DNA of 42,971 nt, taken from NCBI GenBank assembly GCA_003211515.1, contig QCSN01000014.1:1-42971 (forward strand). Direction: 5' to 3'. The notes beneath the pieces are model-generated. The model searched no databases. It worked only from the letters and a program-made list of their open reading frames with translations, and was not told where the DNA came from. The stretch's first letter is position 1, and every line of letters starts with the position of its first letter. Positions 36,144-42,971 of this stretch are shown in pieces. A program made the translations under genes and the position numbers. This stretch comes from Synechococcus sp. AG-670-F04 (GTDB lineage Bacteria > Cyanobacteriota > Cyanobacteriia > PCC-6307 > Cyanobiaceae).

Positions 36144-36404
36144 ATGGCTGAAACCGACGCCGCCGCGCCCGCGAAGGCCAAGCCCGTGGCTCTGCGCAAG
36201 GGAGCCCTGGTGCGGGTGAACCGTGACGCCTACAACGGCAGCACTGAAGCCGACGCCAGCGATCCCACCCCACCCGATTACATCTTTGATGGTCCCGGTG
36301 AACTGTTGGTGGTGAAGGGCAAGTACGGACAAGTGCGCTGGAACCGCCCCGTGCCGGATGTATGGCTGCGGATGGATCAACTCGAACCTTGTTCCGCTCG
36401 CTGA
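36144..36404 (+). CDS. ndhO: NAD(P)H-quinone oxidoreductase subunit O
   Basis: An 86-aa NdhO, a peripheral subunit of cyanobacterial NDH-1 (cyclic electron flow and respiration). The conserved body is LRKGALVRVNRDAYNGSTEA, PDYIFDGPGELLVVKGKYGQVRWNRPVPDVWLRMDQLE. The N-terminus is Ala/Lys-rich. ATG 36144. It is the last clear core gene before a gene-poor accessory region. Confidence 0.95.
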   Translation: MAETDAAAPAKAKPVALRKGALVRVNRDAYNGSTEADASDPTPPDYIFDGPGELLVVKGKYGQVRWNRPVPDVWLRMDQLEPCSAR

Positions 36405-37200
36405 CGGCACTCTCGAGAGAAACCGCTCACTCTCTGTAACGGGTTCGATGAGACAAGCAGAAAGAGCGTATGCAGTGTCGCTAGTTGTTTCTCCAGATTG
36501 ACCCTTTTAGAAGCACGGTTGGACCTGGCATCGGCAATGTTGACTATTTTCACTGAATACTTAGAAGATACGTATAAAATAGTCGGACAGCTGCTGTTAC
36601 CGAACAAGTCGAATGTGGCGTTCAATCATCTCATGCGAAGACTGAAGATTTGAGTTGGCTCGTTCAGGCAATGGGTCAGACAAGACCACTCACCTTGACT
36701 AAGGCACAAGATTTGATTGTTGAGACCAATCCTTCCCCAGGGTCTGAAATCATCCCTGCTATCGGCGAGCTAGCAATTAGCAATTGTTCGGGGCACAAGA
36801 ACAGCAGTTCTGACGATTGCGTCTGGCGTTAAGTGCAATCAGACGTAGCCTGTTGCATGTGAGAGCAGCGACTGCCTTGATAATCTTGAGCGCCTAAAGG
36901 CGAGATCACTGGGGCCCACAAGCTCACGCCATCAATAAGATTGCGAGAGTGTTTGAAGAATGTGTAACCAAAGAGATGCACAAAGCCGATTCACTTGTTA
37001 GCTCTCATATCAGCTACACGAGGGTTACTAATCATGCGCTTGAACAATTGAATGCTTCGCCATAGCCTTAGGCCTATGCTGGGTCAATGGAAGCAAGATT
37101 GGCAAATACAGAAGCTTCAATAGCTGCGTAGAGCATTGGTATTAATAGCTGCTTGAATCGACTATAAACACGCTACGATCTTGTCAGATTTCAGATACCA
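36405..37200. other. gene-poor stretch after ndhO
   Basis: About 800 bp, richer in A+T, without a convincing gene. Two open stretches were examined: about 39 codons from ATG 36538, and about 75 codons ending at 36832 that contain EDLSWLVQAMGQTRPLTLTK but lack a good start. Short hairpins (36888-36902, 37061-37078) have no T-run. It may be the remains of lost genes. Confidence 0.5.
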
Positions 37201-37527
37201 ATGCGAGCCCTGGTTTTACTGTTCAGCATGGCTCTGTTCTTGCCAGGAGCGGCTTCTGCCGATCAATACCGAGATAGACTTGTGCGAATGTGTGCGGGTG
37301 ACAACCAAGTTTTATGTGAATATTTGTCAGGCGTTTCTATGCAAATGGCCATCTGCAGTCTTCTAGACTCCGGCGAGGTAACGGACGAACAATACAAACG
37401 ATGGTCTGCTCAACCTGGCTTGGATGGTGGCTGGTTAGCTGGCTTTCGCACTGCAGAAGCCGAATGCTTATCAGGTGCGCTTGAAGAATCCACAAAGCCC
37501 AGCGAAGAGTTCCCAAATCCTTTCTAA
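37201..37527 (+). CDS. small secreted hypothetical protein
   Basis: A 108-aa protein: signal peptide MRALVLLFSMALFLPGAASA, then DQYRDRLVRMCAGDNQVLCE, a helical region with four cysteines in all (MC, LCE, ICS, ECL) that could form two disulfides, and an acidic/proline tail. Not recognised. It lies alone in the accessory region. Confidence 0.65.
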   Translation: MRALVLLFSMALFLPGAASADQYRDRLVRMCAGDNQVLCEYLSGVSMQMAICSLLDSGEVTDEQYKRWSAQPGLDGGWLAGFRTAEAECLSGALEESTKPSEEFPNPF

Positions 37528-37702
37528 GAAAAGCCGCAATAGCCATACTTCTTTCTGTCCATAGGATCTAAAAAAGATTTATATACGATCCGCGCTATTG
37601 GCAATTAGCTCTCCATCCAGTGCATAGCAAGCGAAAAGCATCTTTTGCCGAGCATTAGCTACGCCAAGCATCAATGCAATAGCCAATAAAGACTGAAAAT
37701 GA

Positions 37703-38079
37703 GTGATAATAGCAAACAATCAACTCCAGGCGCTTAAAGATATGGACCACGCGCCTTCCCACTTCGGCATGTTAATTGCAATTGTGGCAGCCAAGCTAGG
37801 CAGTAAAACTCTTGAAGACGGCCTTCTCCGTCTGACTGCCAATGCATAGGGGAATCCAGAGCACTGGTTCCCTGTTGAAGCTTCAGCAATCGAAGCAGCA
37901 CGCGCACAGAAGCGCGCACTGATGACAAGGGCAACAGCTTTGCAGGCAAGTCCAGAGACAACGGATTTGGAGGCAAGAAGAAGCAAGCCCTCGTCACTGA
38001 CGAGGATGCTGGTGATGACGAGGAAGGCTCCCCTGATACAAGCGGAGCTACAGATGACCTCAGTGCCCACTTTGCTTGA
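37703..38079 (+). pseudogene. decayed gene, in-frame stop and frameshift
   Basis: From GTG 37703 the frame reads ALKDMDHAPSHFGMLIAIVA, then AKLGSKTLEDGLLRLTANA, TAG (37847-37849), and continues GNPEHWFPVEASAIEAARAQ. After about 37915 the protein-like sequence moves to another frame: DKGNSFAGKSRDNGFGGKKK and the acidic tail VTDEDAGDDEEGSPDTSG to TGA 38077-38079. A basic Gly/Lys stretch followed by an acidic C-terminus looks like one original protein of about 125 aa. The family is unknown to me. Confidence 0.5.
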
Positions 38080-38543
38080 GGACACAATGATGGACCAGCA
38101 AGAGATTAGGGTCACGGTAAGTGTTAATCATTACTTCTTCCGGCTGCGAAACAGAGGTGGCAGTCACCACTACTACATTCATGCAATCGTTCAGCCATCA
38201 TTATCTACAATCCACCAAAAAAGCTACACCGATCTGAGCATTTCCTTCGTCGAACGGTCAGCTTCCCGGAGCGATCCAATACGGCGATTCACTGCCAAAC
38301 TAAAATGCTTGAGCCAACCAACTAAGAATTCAATAACCATCAATCTTCTCAACATTTGACGGGCATAGACATGGCTCTGCCATCGCGAGACCAATCTTCT
38401 GGCTTCATCAAATCATTGCCCTATGGAGACTCTTGAGACGTCTTGATCTGGAAAGGTGAGTAGACATGCAGCACTCAAAAACTCAGGAATCAAGCAAGAT
38501 ATTCACATCAGGCATTTTTTAATAGGCCATACAAAGTCAATAC
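38080..38543. other. intergenic, no clear gene
   Basis: About 460 bp between the decayed gene and a terminator. An open frame runs through 37922-38359 but has no domain, no good start and unusual composition, so I do not call it. Confidence 0.5.
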
Positions 38544-38571
38544 AAAACCCTGCCAATACTGGCAGGGTTTT
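38544..38571 (-). terminator. intrinsic (bidirectional) terminator of the double-glycine peptide genes
   Basis: AAAACCCTGCCA (38544-38555) and TGGCAGGGTTTT (38560-38571) form a perfect 12-bp stem with a 4-nt loop; the A/T ends act as a U-tract on either strand. It lies just after the stop of the minus-strand peptide gene at 38590. Confidence 0.85.
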
Positions 38572-38589
38572 GATTAGTGATCAAGCGCT

Positions 38590-38799
38590 TCAGTCTTTAT
38601 CAATTGTTCCTGAGCTGTGACCAGCCGCCACAACTGCAGCACCGACACATTTACCTTCCGAAAGGTTCTTGGCCAGATCCTTGTAGAAGCAGATGGCCTT
38701 CGTGCCTTCCTTGGCAATGATGTAGCCAGCGGGAATCATCCAGGCAGCTCCACCGGCGCAGATTTCGAGCTGTTCGATGGAAAGTTCAGTGTTGTTCAT
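38590..38799 (-). CDS. double-glycine leader peptide (bacteriocin-like), 69 aa
   Basis: MNNTELSIEQLEICAGG is a typical double-glycine leader (residues 1-17, with hydrophobic residues at the usual positions before GG). Cleavage would leave a 52-aa core, AAWMIPAGYIIAKEG onward, with two cysteines (AIC and GKC) and a Gly/Ala-rich end. Such leaders are cut by C39 peptidase domains of ABC exporters in class II bacteriocin and microcin systems. No exporter is present here. It is followed by a strong terminator and preceded by a second GG peptide 39 bp upstream. Confidence 0.75.
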   Translation of the reverse strand: MNNTELSIEQLEICAGGAAWMIPAGYIIAKEGTKAICFYKDLAKNLSEGKCVGAAVVAAGHSSGTIDKD

Positions 38800-38838
38800 T
38801 GTTTGAGTATTAAATGGTGAATGAGATCAATCAATCGA

Positions 38839-39012
38839 TCAGAACCGATCTGGCAGAACAGATTTTCCACCACGTCGGCGTGGCATTACAGGTTTTAAGT
38901 CCTTGAAGATGTCCCCATAAGGGAAGAAGTCGCGTTCTGTGCAACCTTTGCCGTCTGGCCCCATGGCGACACCGCCAGAAGCTGATTGAAGCTGATCAAG
39001 AGTGAATTCCAT
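38839..39012 (-). CDS. second double-glycine leader peptide, 57 aa
   Basis: A 57-codon frame from ATG 39012: MEFTLDQLQSASGG is a double-glycine leader (residues 1-14). A 43-aa core VAMGPDGKGCTERDFFPYGD follows, then a basic segment PRRRGGKSVLPDRF. One cysteine. Two leader-type peptides in a row on one strand make a chance frame unlikely. No Shine-Dalgarno is seen, as for its neighbour. The core could act as an antimicrobial or signal; this is inference. Confidence 0.7.
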   Translation of the reverse strand: MEFTLDQLQSASGGVAMGPDGKGCTERDFFPYGDIFKDLKPVMPRRRGGKSVLPDRF

Positions 39013-39286
39013 AACGTTGAAGTTAGTTCATTGATATGTCGGGTTGTGTGTTCCCCCGATGCACACAAGATCGCCGAAATCACTGCGCCCCTCGATGACC
39101 TGAGTCAGCGATCGTTGTGAGGTTGATCACAGCATCAACCGCCGTTCTCCCGATCACGACTCCAGGGCTGAAACAGCACTGAATCGCTCACTTCGTTTTC
39201 ACCACTGACCCACCGGGAACGAATAGCGAAGTCCACAAGCGCTCAACCTACGCGGTGGAGATGGTGCAGACATCGACACCAGCACC

Positions 39287-40636
39287 ATGTTTGACACCAC
39301 TCCAGTTCTGATCACCGAGCTCCATCAAGACGACGAGGCTGTGATTGTTGACGCCTCGATGCTCGGAGATTCCTCTGAGCTGATCAACACCCAGGCTCCA
39401 GAGCAGCCATCCCTGAACTCAAAAGTATTGGCTGGGGAAGACCAGATCACTGGACAGCCCATCGCCCTCGACCAGTCGGAAACGACGGACCGCCCGGTGC
39501 TGGATGACATGACCCTCGACAATCTGCTCAGCCGTCAGCTCGATGACGCGATCCTTGACCGCCAGGAGATCCGTGAACTTCTCCTGACAGCAGGACGCGA
39601 TGGCATCACCAACAACGAACTCGAAGATCTGCAAAGCCTCCAATCGTCATTGCCCACGTATTTGAATTCAGACACCAAGCAGTACGAGTCGTATCTGTTC
39701 AATGCCGTGGTGGGGGGCAATCCAGCCAACCAATGGTGGACAGGTGGCCAAGACTCGCGAACGACGCTTGGCAACCTGCAAGACGGCAGCAGTGAGGAGC
39801 ACATGACCAGCCTGGTGAATAAGTGGTATGGAGGCCTCGACCGGCCGAGCAATTTTGTTGAAGACAAAGGTATAAGAACATATTTCAATTACGGTGCGAT
39901 GAGGGGAGATTTGTTTGTCAATGGAATCAGTGGACACGACATCAACCAAGGCAAGGCAGGCACCTGCTATTTGCTGAGTTCAGCAATCGTAATCGCAAAC
40001 AATAAGCCTGATCTTATTCAAAATAATTTTATCGATAACGGAGATGGAACCTATGGCGTGCGCTTCTATCGGCATGACAATGGACAAGCCATCTGGACAA
40101 CCGTTGACAATCAAGTACCAACTCAAAATCACAGCACCCGATTTGCTTCAGGGAACAGTTCGCATGCGCTACATGGAGAGACCTGGGTTGCTCTGCTGGA
40201 AAAAGGGTATGCCCAGGCCAATGAGATCGGTGGCTTCTTGAGAAACACATTCCGGAATGGTCGCAATTCCTATGCATCCATTGAAGGCGGGCAGGGAGAT
40301 CCTCTGTTTCACATCACAGGCCAACCATTTACAAACACCCGTCTTAATGCAGACAATCATCAACAACGTGCCGATATCATCGAGCTCGCCAAACAAGGCA
40401 AAAACTTTTATCTAGGCTCTAGAGCCAACACCACCGATGTGAATGGGAAAGTCAATTTCATCCCTGCTCATGCCTACACCATAACTGGGTTCAATACCGA
40501 CACAGACACATTCACAATCATGAACCCCTGGGGGAAAGAACATGCACGCTCCAGCCACAACCACACATTCACATCAACCTGGGAACAACTCGCCAATTTT
40601 AACTCCGGTGCGCGTATCTATTGGCTGATGGATTGA
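39287..40636 (+). CDS. calpain-family (C2) cysteine protease
   Basis: A 449-aa protein with a C2/calpain-like catalytic domain: oxyanion Gln221 and Cys227 in NQGKAGTCYLLSSA, His395 in FIPAHAYTITGF and Asn413 in IMNPWG, so the triad is complete. WVALLEKGYAQANEIGG near 300 is also typical. Residues 1-200 are an acidic, family-poor region that includes a helical ILDRQEIRELLLTAGRDG segment reminiscent of EF-hand-like helices. No Sec signal. It starts at ATG 39287, divergent from the two double-glycine peptide genes (274 bp between starts). Whether it acts on those peptides is speculation. Confidence 0.85.
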   Translation: MFDTTPVLITELHQDDEAVIVDASMLGDSSELINTQAPEQPSLNSKVLAGEDQITGQPIALDQSETTDRPVLDDMTLDNLLSRQLDDAILDRQEIRELLLTAGRDGITNNELEDLQSLQSSLPTYLNSDTKQYESYLFNAVVGGNPANQWWTGGQDSRTTLGNLQDGSSEEHMTSLVNKWYGGLDRPSNFVEDKGIRTYFNYGAMRGDLFVNGISGHDINQGKAGTCYLLSSAIVIANNKPDLIQNNFIDNGDGTYGVRFYRHDNGQAIWTTVDNQVPTQNHSTRFASGNSSHALHGETWVALLEKGYAQANEIGGFLRNTFRNGRNSYASIEGGQGDPLFHITGQPFTNTRLNADNHQQRADIIELAKQGKNFYLGSRANTTDVNGKVNFIPAHAYTITGFNTDTDTFTIMNPWGKEHARSSHNHTFTSTWEQLANFNSGARIYWLMD

Positions 40637-40690
40637 TACTGAAGCCAGTCCACCAAAATCACCAGCAAGCAAAAAGAAGCGGGCGTAACC

Positions 40691-41017
40691 TCAAAGATCT
40701 TGGTACTGCCCCTTTTCAAGATCTTTGCAAAAAGCTTTCGCCATCATTCCCGCACTCTCCTTTGGGAGCGTACCTCTTCCACGCCACCGCCCCGCATCAC
40801 AGTCAATCAAAAGGATATTGGGAATGAGAACGCCAACATCTGACTGTTGTCCATCGGCTGTCGTCACAGCAACGGCGTATTGATTGCCAGTAATCACCGT
40901 CCAACAAACAACGTGTTTCGCCTTTGTTTCATAACAGTCGTGCTCGGGCTCCTCAGCAAGCACCGGAGATACTCCTAGAAACAACGTTCCAGCGACTGCA
41001 AGGAAAGCAAGTTTCAT
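40691..41017 (-). CDS. small secreted protein, DCxxxRWR type
   Basis: A 108-aa protein with a signal peptide (MKLAFLAVAGTLFLGVSPVLA) and four cysteines. Its core NILLIDCDAGRWRGRGTLPK resembles the pattern in the next gene (MDFDCQQSRWRIVWEDGS). This pattern, acidic-Cys then Arg-aromatic-Arg, is reminiscent of surface-adhesin-E-like small exported proteins, but the match is weak. It converges on the protease gene (54-bp gap). Confidence 0.65.
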   Translation of the reverse strand: MKLAFLAVAGTLFLGVSPVLAEEPEHDCYETKAKHVVCWTVITGNQYAVAVTTADGQQSDVGVLIPNILLIDCDAGRWRGRGTLPKESAGMMAKAFCKDLEKGQYQDL

Positions 41018-41189
41018 CCCTCCTCTCGATCACGAAAGACTGTCGTCACCATGTTCTCGGTTCTCAATTCATCTGAGCAGTAATGGTCTCGCGACCAGGC
41101 TGCTGAAACAATCTTGGCTGCCAAAGGATGAACCAGCTTTTTTCATATTGAAGCCAATCGGCCAATCTTTATCAAAAGGACGAATGGGA

Positions 41190-41233
41190 GGTCCGGTCCG
41201 GCAACGACCGGACTGGACCGAACCGAACCGGAC
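41190..41233 (-). repeat. GGTCCGG-type hairpin and short tandem GAACC repeats
   Basis: GGTCCGGTCCGG (41190-41201) pairs with CCGGACTGGACC (41208-41219) through 12 bp with one G-T pair. Tandem GAACC-type units run on to 41233. It lies 12 bp downstream of the stop of the minus-strand gene at 41246 and is the most GC-rich spot in an AT-rich area. T-rich bases follow on the minus strand, so it may act as a terminator. Confidence 0.6.
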
Positions 41234-41245
41234 AATCAAGGCACC

Positions 41246-41557
41246 TCAATCAGTACACGCGACTTCGAATGTAACCTCCATCACCGTTCCTGGGTTGACA
41301 TCGATCCAAGGATCCAGAGAGCCGTCTTCCCACACAATTCTCCATCTTGATTGCTGACAATCAAAATCCATGATGTGTGTTGCATCATTCGTATGTTTCA
41401 CCCTTCGGATTGGGTAGGCTCTGTTCAAGGGCTTTACATAAGCGCAGCTGTCCTGATTGACAGCGCAACCGCCCTTGCACCATCCATTCCTGCATTGAGC
41501 CAAAGCAGCAGCGGATGACGATGCAACGAGCAGTGATGCGAGCAGAAAAAGCTTCAT
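41246..41557 (-). CDS. small secreted cysteine-rich protein, DCxxxRWR type
   Basis: A 103-aa protein: signal peptide MKLFLLASLLVASSSAAALA, then QCRNGWCKGGCAVNQDSCAY with four closely spaced cysteines, and ATHIMDFDCQQSRWRIVWED. It shares signal type, size and the DCxxxRWR core with the gene at 40691-41017, so the two are probably distant paralogs. Function unknown; likely exported. Confidence 0.65.
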   Translation of the reverse strand: MKLFLLASLLVASSSAAALAQCRNGWCKGGCAVNQDSCAYVKPLNRAYPIRRVKHTNDATHIMDFDCQQSRWRIVWEDGSLDPWIDVNPGTVMEVTFEVACTD

Positions 41558-41855
41558 CGCACAAAAAAATCACCTGAAAAAGCTAGCCGGTGATCAACGA
41601 TCCCTTGATCCTGGTAAGCCAGAAAACTCAGAGCGTTCACGGCTGGAAGAGCGCCTGGCATCTCTTTGCTCACGCTGAACCTCTAATCCAACCAAAAGAA
41701 ATAAAATCGGCCCCTGATAATTTCAAATGCATCGGCGACCAAGATGCGTCAAACAACAACAAACAAGGCAACGCCTGATCGATCTTCAAATGAATCAAGT
41801 CATCACAAACAATTTGCAAAGCATGAACTGATTTAGTTCCATTGTTCTGCCCCGA
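41558..41855. other. intergenic, no clear gene
   Basis: About 300 bp. A 62-codon frame from GTG 41590 has no domain or ribosome binding site and is not called. No repeats or hairpins of note. Confidence 0.5.
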
Positions 41856-42971
41856 TCAACGCGATCCCTGGTCCTGATCCGTTGTCGCGTCTGATTCGAG
41901 TGCCGACTCCACCCGCTGCACTGCTTCGGGAACGGTCTGAAGCGCGGATGGCAATCGCCAGATCGCACCGCCCAGAACTCCGCTCAGATCAGCAAGTGCA
42001 GCCAGCAACGGGTCCGGTGTTTGTGCGTTGGCGGCATCAGCCACGTGGGCAGCCAACCAGGGATTCCAGCCAGCCAGCGTGACCACACTGTGATAGGCCG
42101 CGGGCCATGGATTGTCAGGCAGCAGCTCCTGCAATGCCGCAAACTGATCAGCTGCTTGCGTGGGTCGGTTGGACAGAACCGCCAAGAGGGCCAGGCTCCA
42201 GCGGGCCCCTGCGTCTTCAGGATTCTCGCGAAGCCGTTGCTCTGCCTTCCTCTGAACACTGGCGCGGTAACGGAAATGGCCATCAAGCATGTGCTCACGA
42301 CCCACTGCGGCGAACACTGGATCGAGTCCGGCAGGTCCCTCAGCGAGCCCTGCCGCAAGGGCCGGGAATGCTGCGGCGAAATCATCGCCAGCCGCCTGAT
42401 CGGCCCGCCTCCAGAGGGAGTAACTGCCGCCCTTCGGTCGAGGAAAGCGCCCCACCGCTGTGAACCTCCCGCTACGGCGCACGGCACGGTCTAGCCGACG
42501 GGCTGCCTTGCGCACCGAACCCTGATCGCCTTCCGCCAGCAGTACCCACTCGGCCCGCTGCAGCACAGGCTCCCGGTCGCTGCGACGTCCACCAAGTTGG
42601 CGGCCCACCAGCTGGCCGCCGTTGCGTCTGCCGTAAAAGCTGACGTTGTGCTGATTGAGATCAGGGGTGCTGGGCACAACGATCAAGGTGCGGGGCTGTT
42701 GATCCGGGTCACCGCCCCCCGCTGCCTGCACCACATCGTCCAGCGGCCCATGGGGACGATCAGCAAGCCGCGCCCGCTGCAGTCCCAGTCCCGCTGGCAA
42801 GCAGGCCAGCAATCCGGAGAGAAGGGCGAAGGGAGCCAGGTATCGCTGCCGATCGCGCAAGATCACACCCCACTGCCACCAGCCCCGCGCCAGCAGAAGC
42901 ACCAGCATCGGCAACAGGGGAGTGATGTACCGATCGCTTTTGTTGGGACTGAGGTTGGTGAACAACCAAGC
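41856..42971 (-). CDS. glycosyltransferase-like (PMT/ArnT class) membrane protein, C-terminal part, with TPR-like tail
   Basis: The frame is open through the right edge, so the N-terminus is missing. It begins [32 protein letters not shown]; the SxxKxDRYxxPLxP pattern is typical of the late membrane region of dolichyl-phosphate-mannose or ArnT-like transferases. A further hydrophobic helix ([20 protein letters not shown]) is followed by a soluble region, and near residue 255 there is TPR-like sequence ([20 protein letters not shown]). It would transfer sugars from polyprenyl phosphate at the membrane. The family call is moderate because the catalytic N-terminal half is not in view. Confidence 0.65.
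   Translation of the reverse strand, partial: AWLFTNLSPNKSDRYITPLLPMLVLLLARGWWQWGVILRDRQRYLAPFALLSGLLACLPAGLGLQRARLADRPHGPLDDVVQAAGGGDPDQQPRTLIVVPSTPDLNQHNVSFYGRRNGGQLVGRQLGGRRSDREPVLQRAEWVLLAEGDQGSVRKAARRLDRAVRRSGRFTAVGRFPRPKGGSYSLWRRADQAAGDDFAAAFPALAAGLAEGPAGLDPVFAAVGREHMLDGHFRYRASVQRKAEQRLRENPEDAGARWSLALLAVLSNRPTQAADQFAALQELLPDNPWPAAYHSVVTLAGWNPWLAAHVADAANAQTPDPLLAALADLSGVLGGAIWRLPSALQTVPEAVQRVESALESDATTDQDQGSR

Noticed and set aside
36650-36832. Frame with EDLSWLVQAMGQTRPLTLTK
   Set aside because: No proper start, no recognised domain and an isolated position in decayed DNA; mentioned in the regional note only.
37922-38359. 145-codon plus-strand frame
   Set aside because: Its first part is the broken frame of the decayed gene and the rest has atypical composition with no domain.
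41590-41778. 62-codon plus-strand frame
   Set aside because: GTG start without ribosome binding site, no domain and low-complexity end.

Overview
This window comes from a marine picocyanobacterium, almost certainly Synechococcus of subcluster 5.1. The 16S rRNA has the cyanobacterial signature near 1530 and tRNA-Ile and tRNA-Ala follow it in the spacer. The window also encodes PsbU, NdhO, a CRR7-type protein, a PetL-like peptide, zeta-carotene desaturase and several families confined to cyanobacteria (DUF3120, DUF4346, DUF6816, DUF751). Everything here is read from the sequence and from knowledge of the families; no search was run.

Layout. 1-2657: an rRNA operon on the minus strand (16S, tRNA-Ile, tRNA-Ala; the 23S lies off the left edge) with a long, structured leader that holds a 72-bp tandem repeat. 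2658-36404: dense core genome, mostly short operons with overlapping or nearly touching genes. Examples are TolC/IMPase, uppP/radical-SAM-PDZ, rimO/MFS, GNAT/DUF4346, PTPS/RibD-like, DUF751/rbfA/GH3, GT2-TPR/hemD, zds/SRPBCC/lipoprotein and LpxB-like/small membrane protein. Functions include photosynthesis (psbU, petL-like, ndhO, CRR7, zds), cofactors (nadB, hemD, pterin synthase), translation (rimO, rbfA, rRNA), oxidative folding (VKOR-thioredoxin), Fe-S assembly and the envelope (TolC, UppP, LpxB-like, GH3). A ParA ATPase with a nuclease-like N-terminal domain sits alone at 23.2-24.5 kb behind an iteron-like repeat array and looks like an insertion into a conserved neighbourhood.

36405-41855: an accessory, gene-poor and AT-richer stretch. 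It holds small secreted proteins, a decayed gene, two small peptides with double-glycine leaders (one only 57 aa) and, divergent from them, a calpain-family cysteine protease with a complete catalytic triad. No transporter for the peptides is in the window. 41856 to the right edge: the C-terminal part of a membrane protein that probably belongs to the PMT/ArnT glycosyltransferase class.

Most worth a second look: the double-glycine peptide pair beside the calpain-like protease; the nuclease-like/ParA fusion with its repeat array; the tandem pterin synthase whose first domain lacks the catalytic His; the 72-bp leader repeat that shares 17-18 nt with 16S and shows a compensatory base-pair change; and the tolC gene broken at a run of ten Cs.
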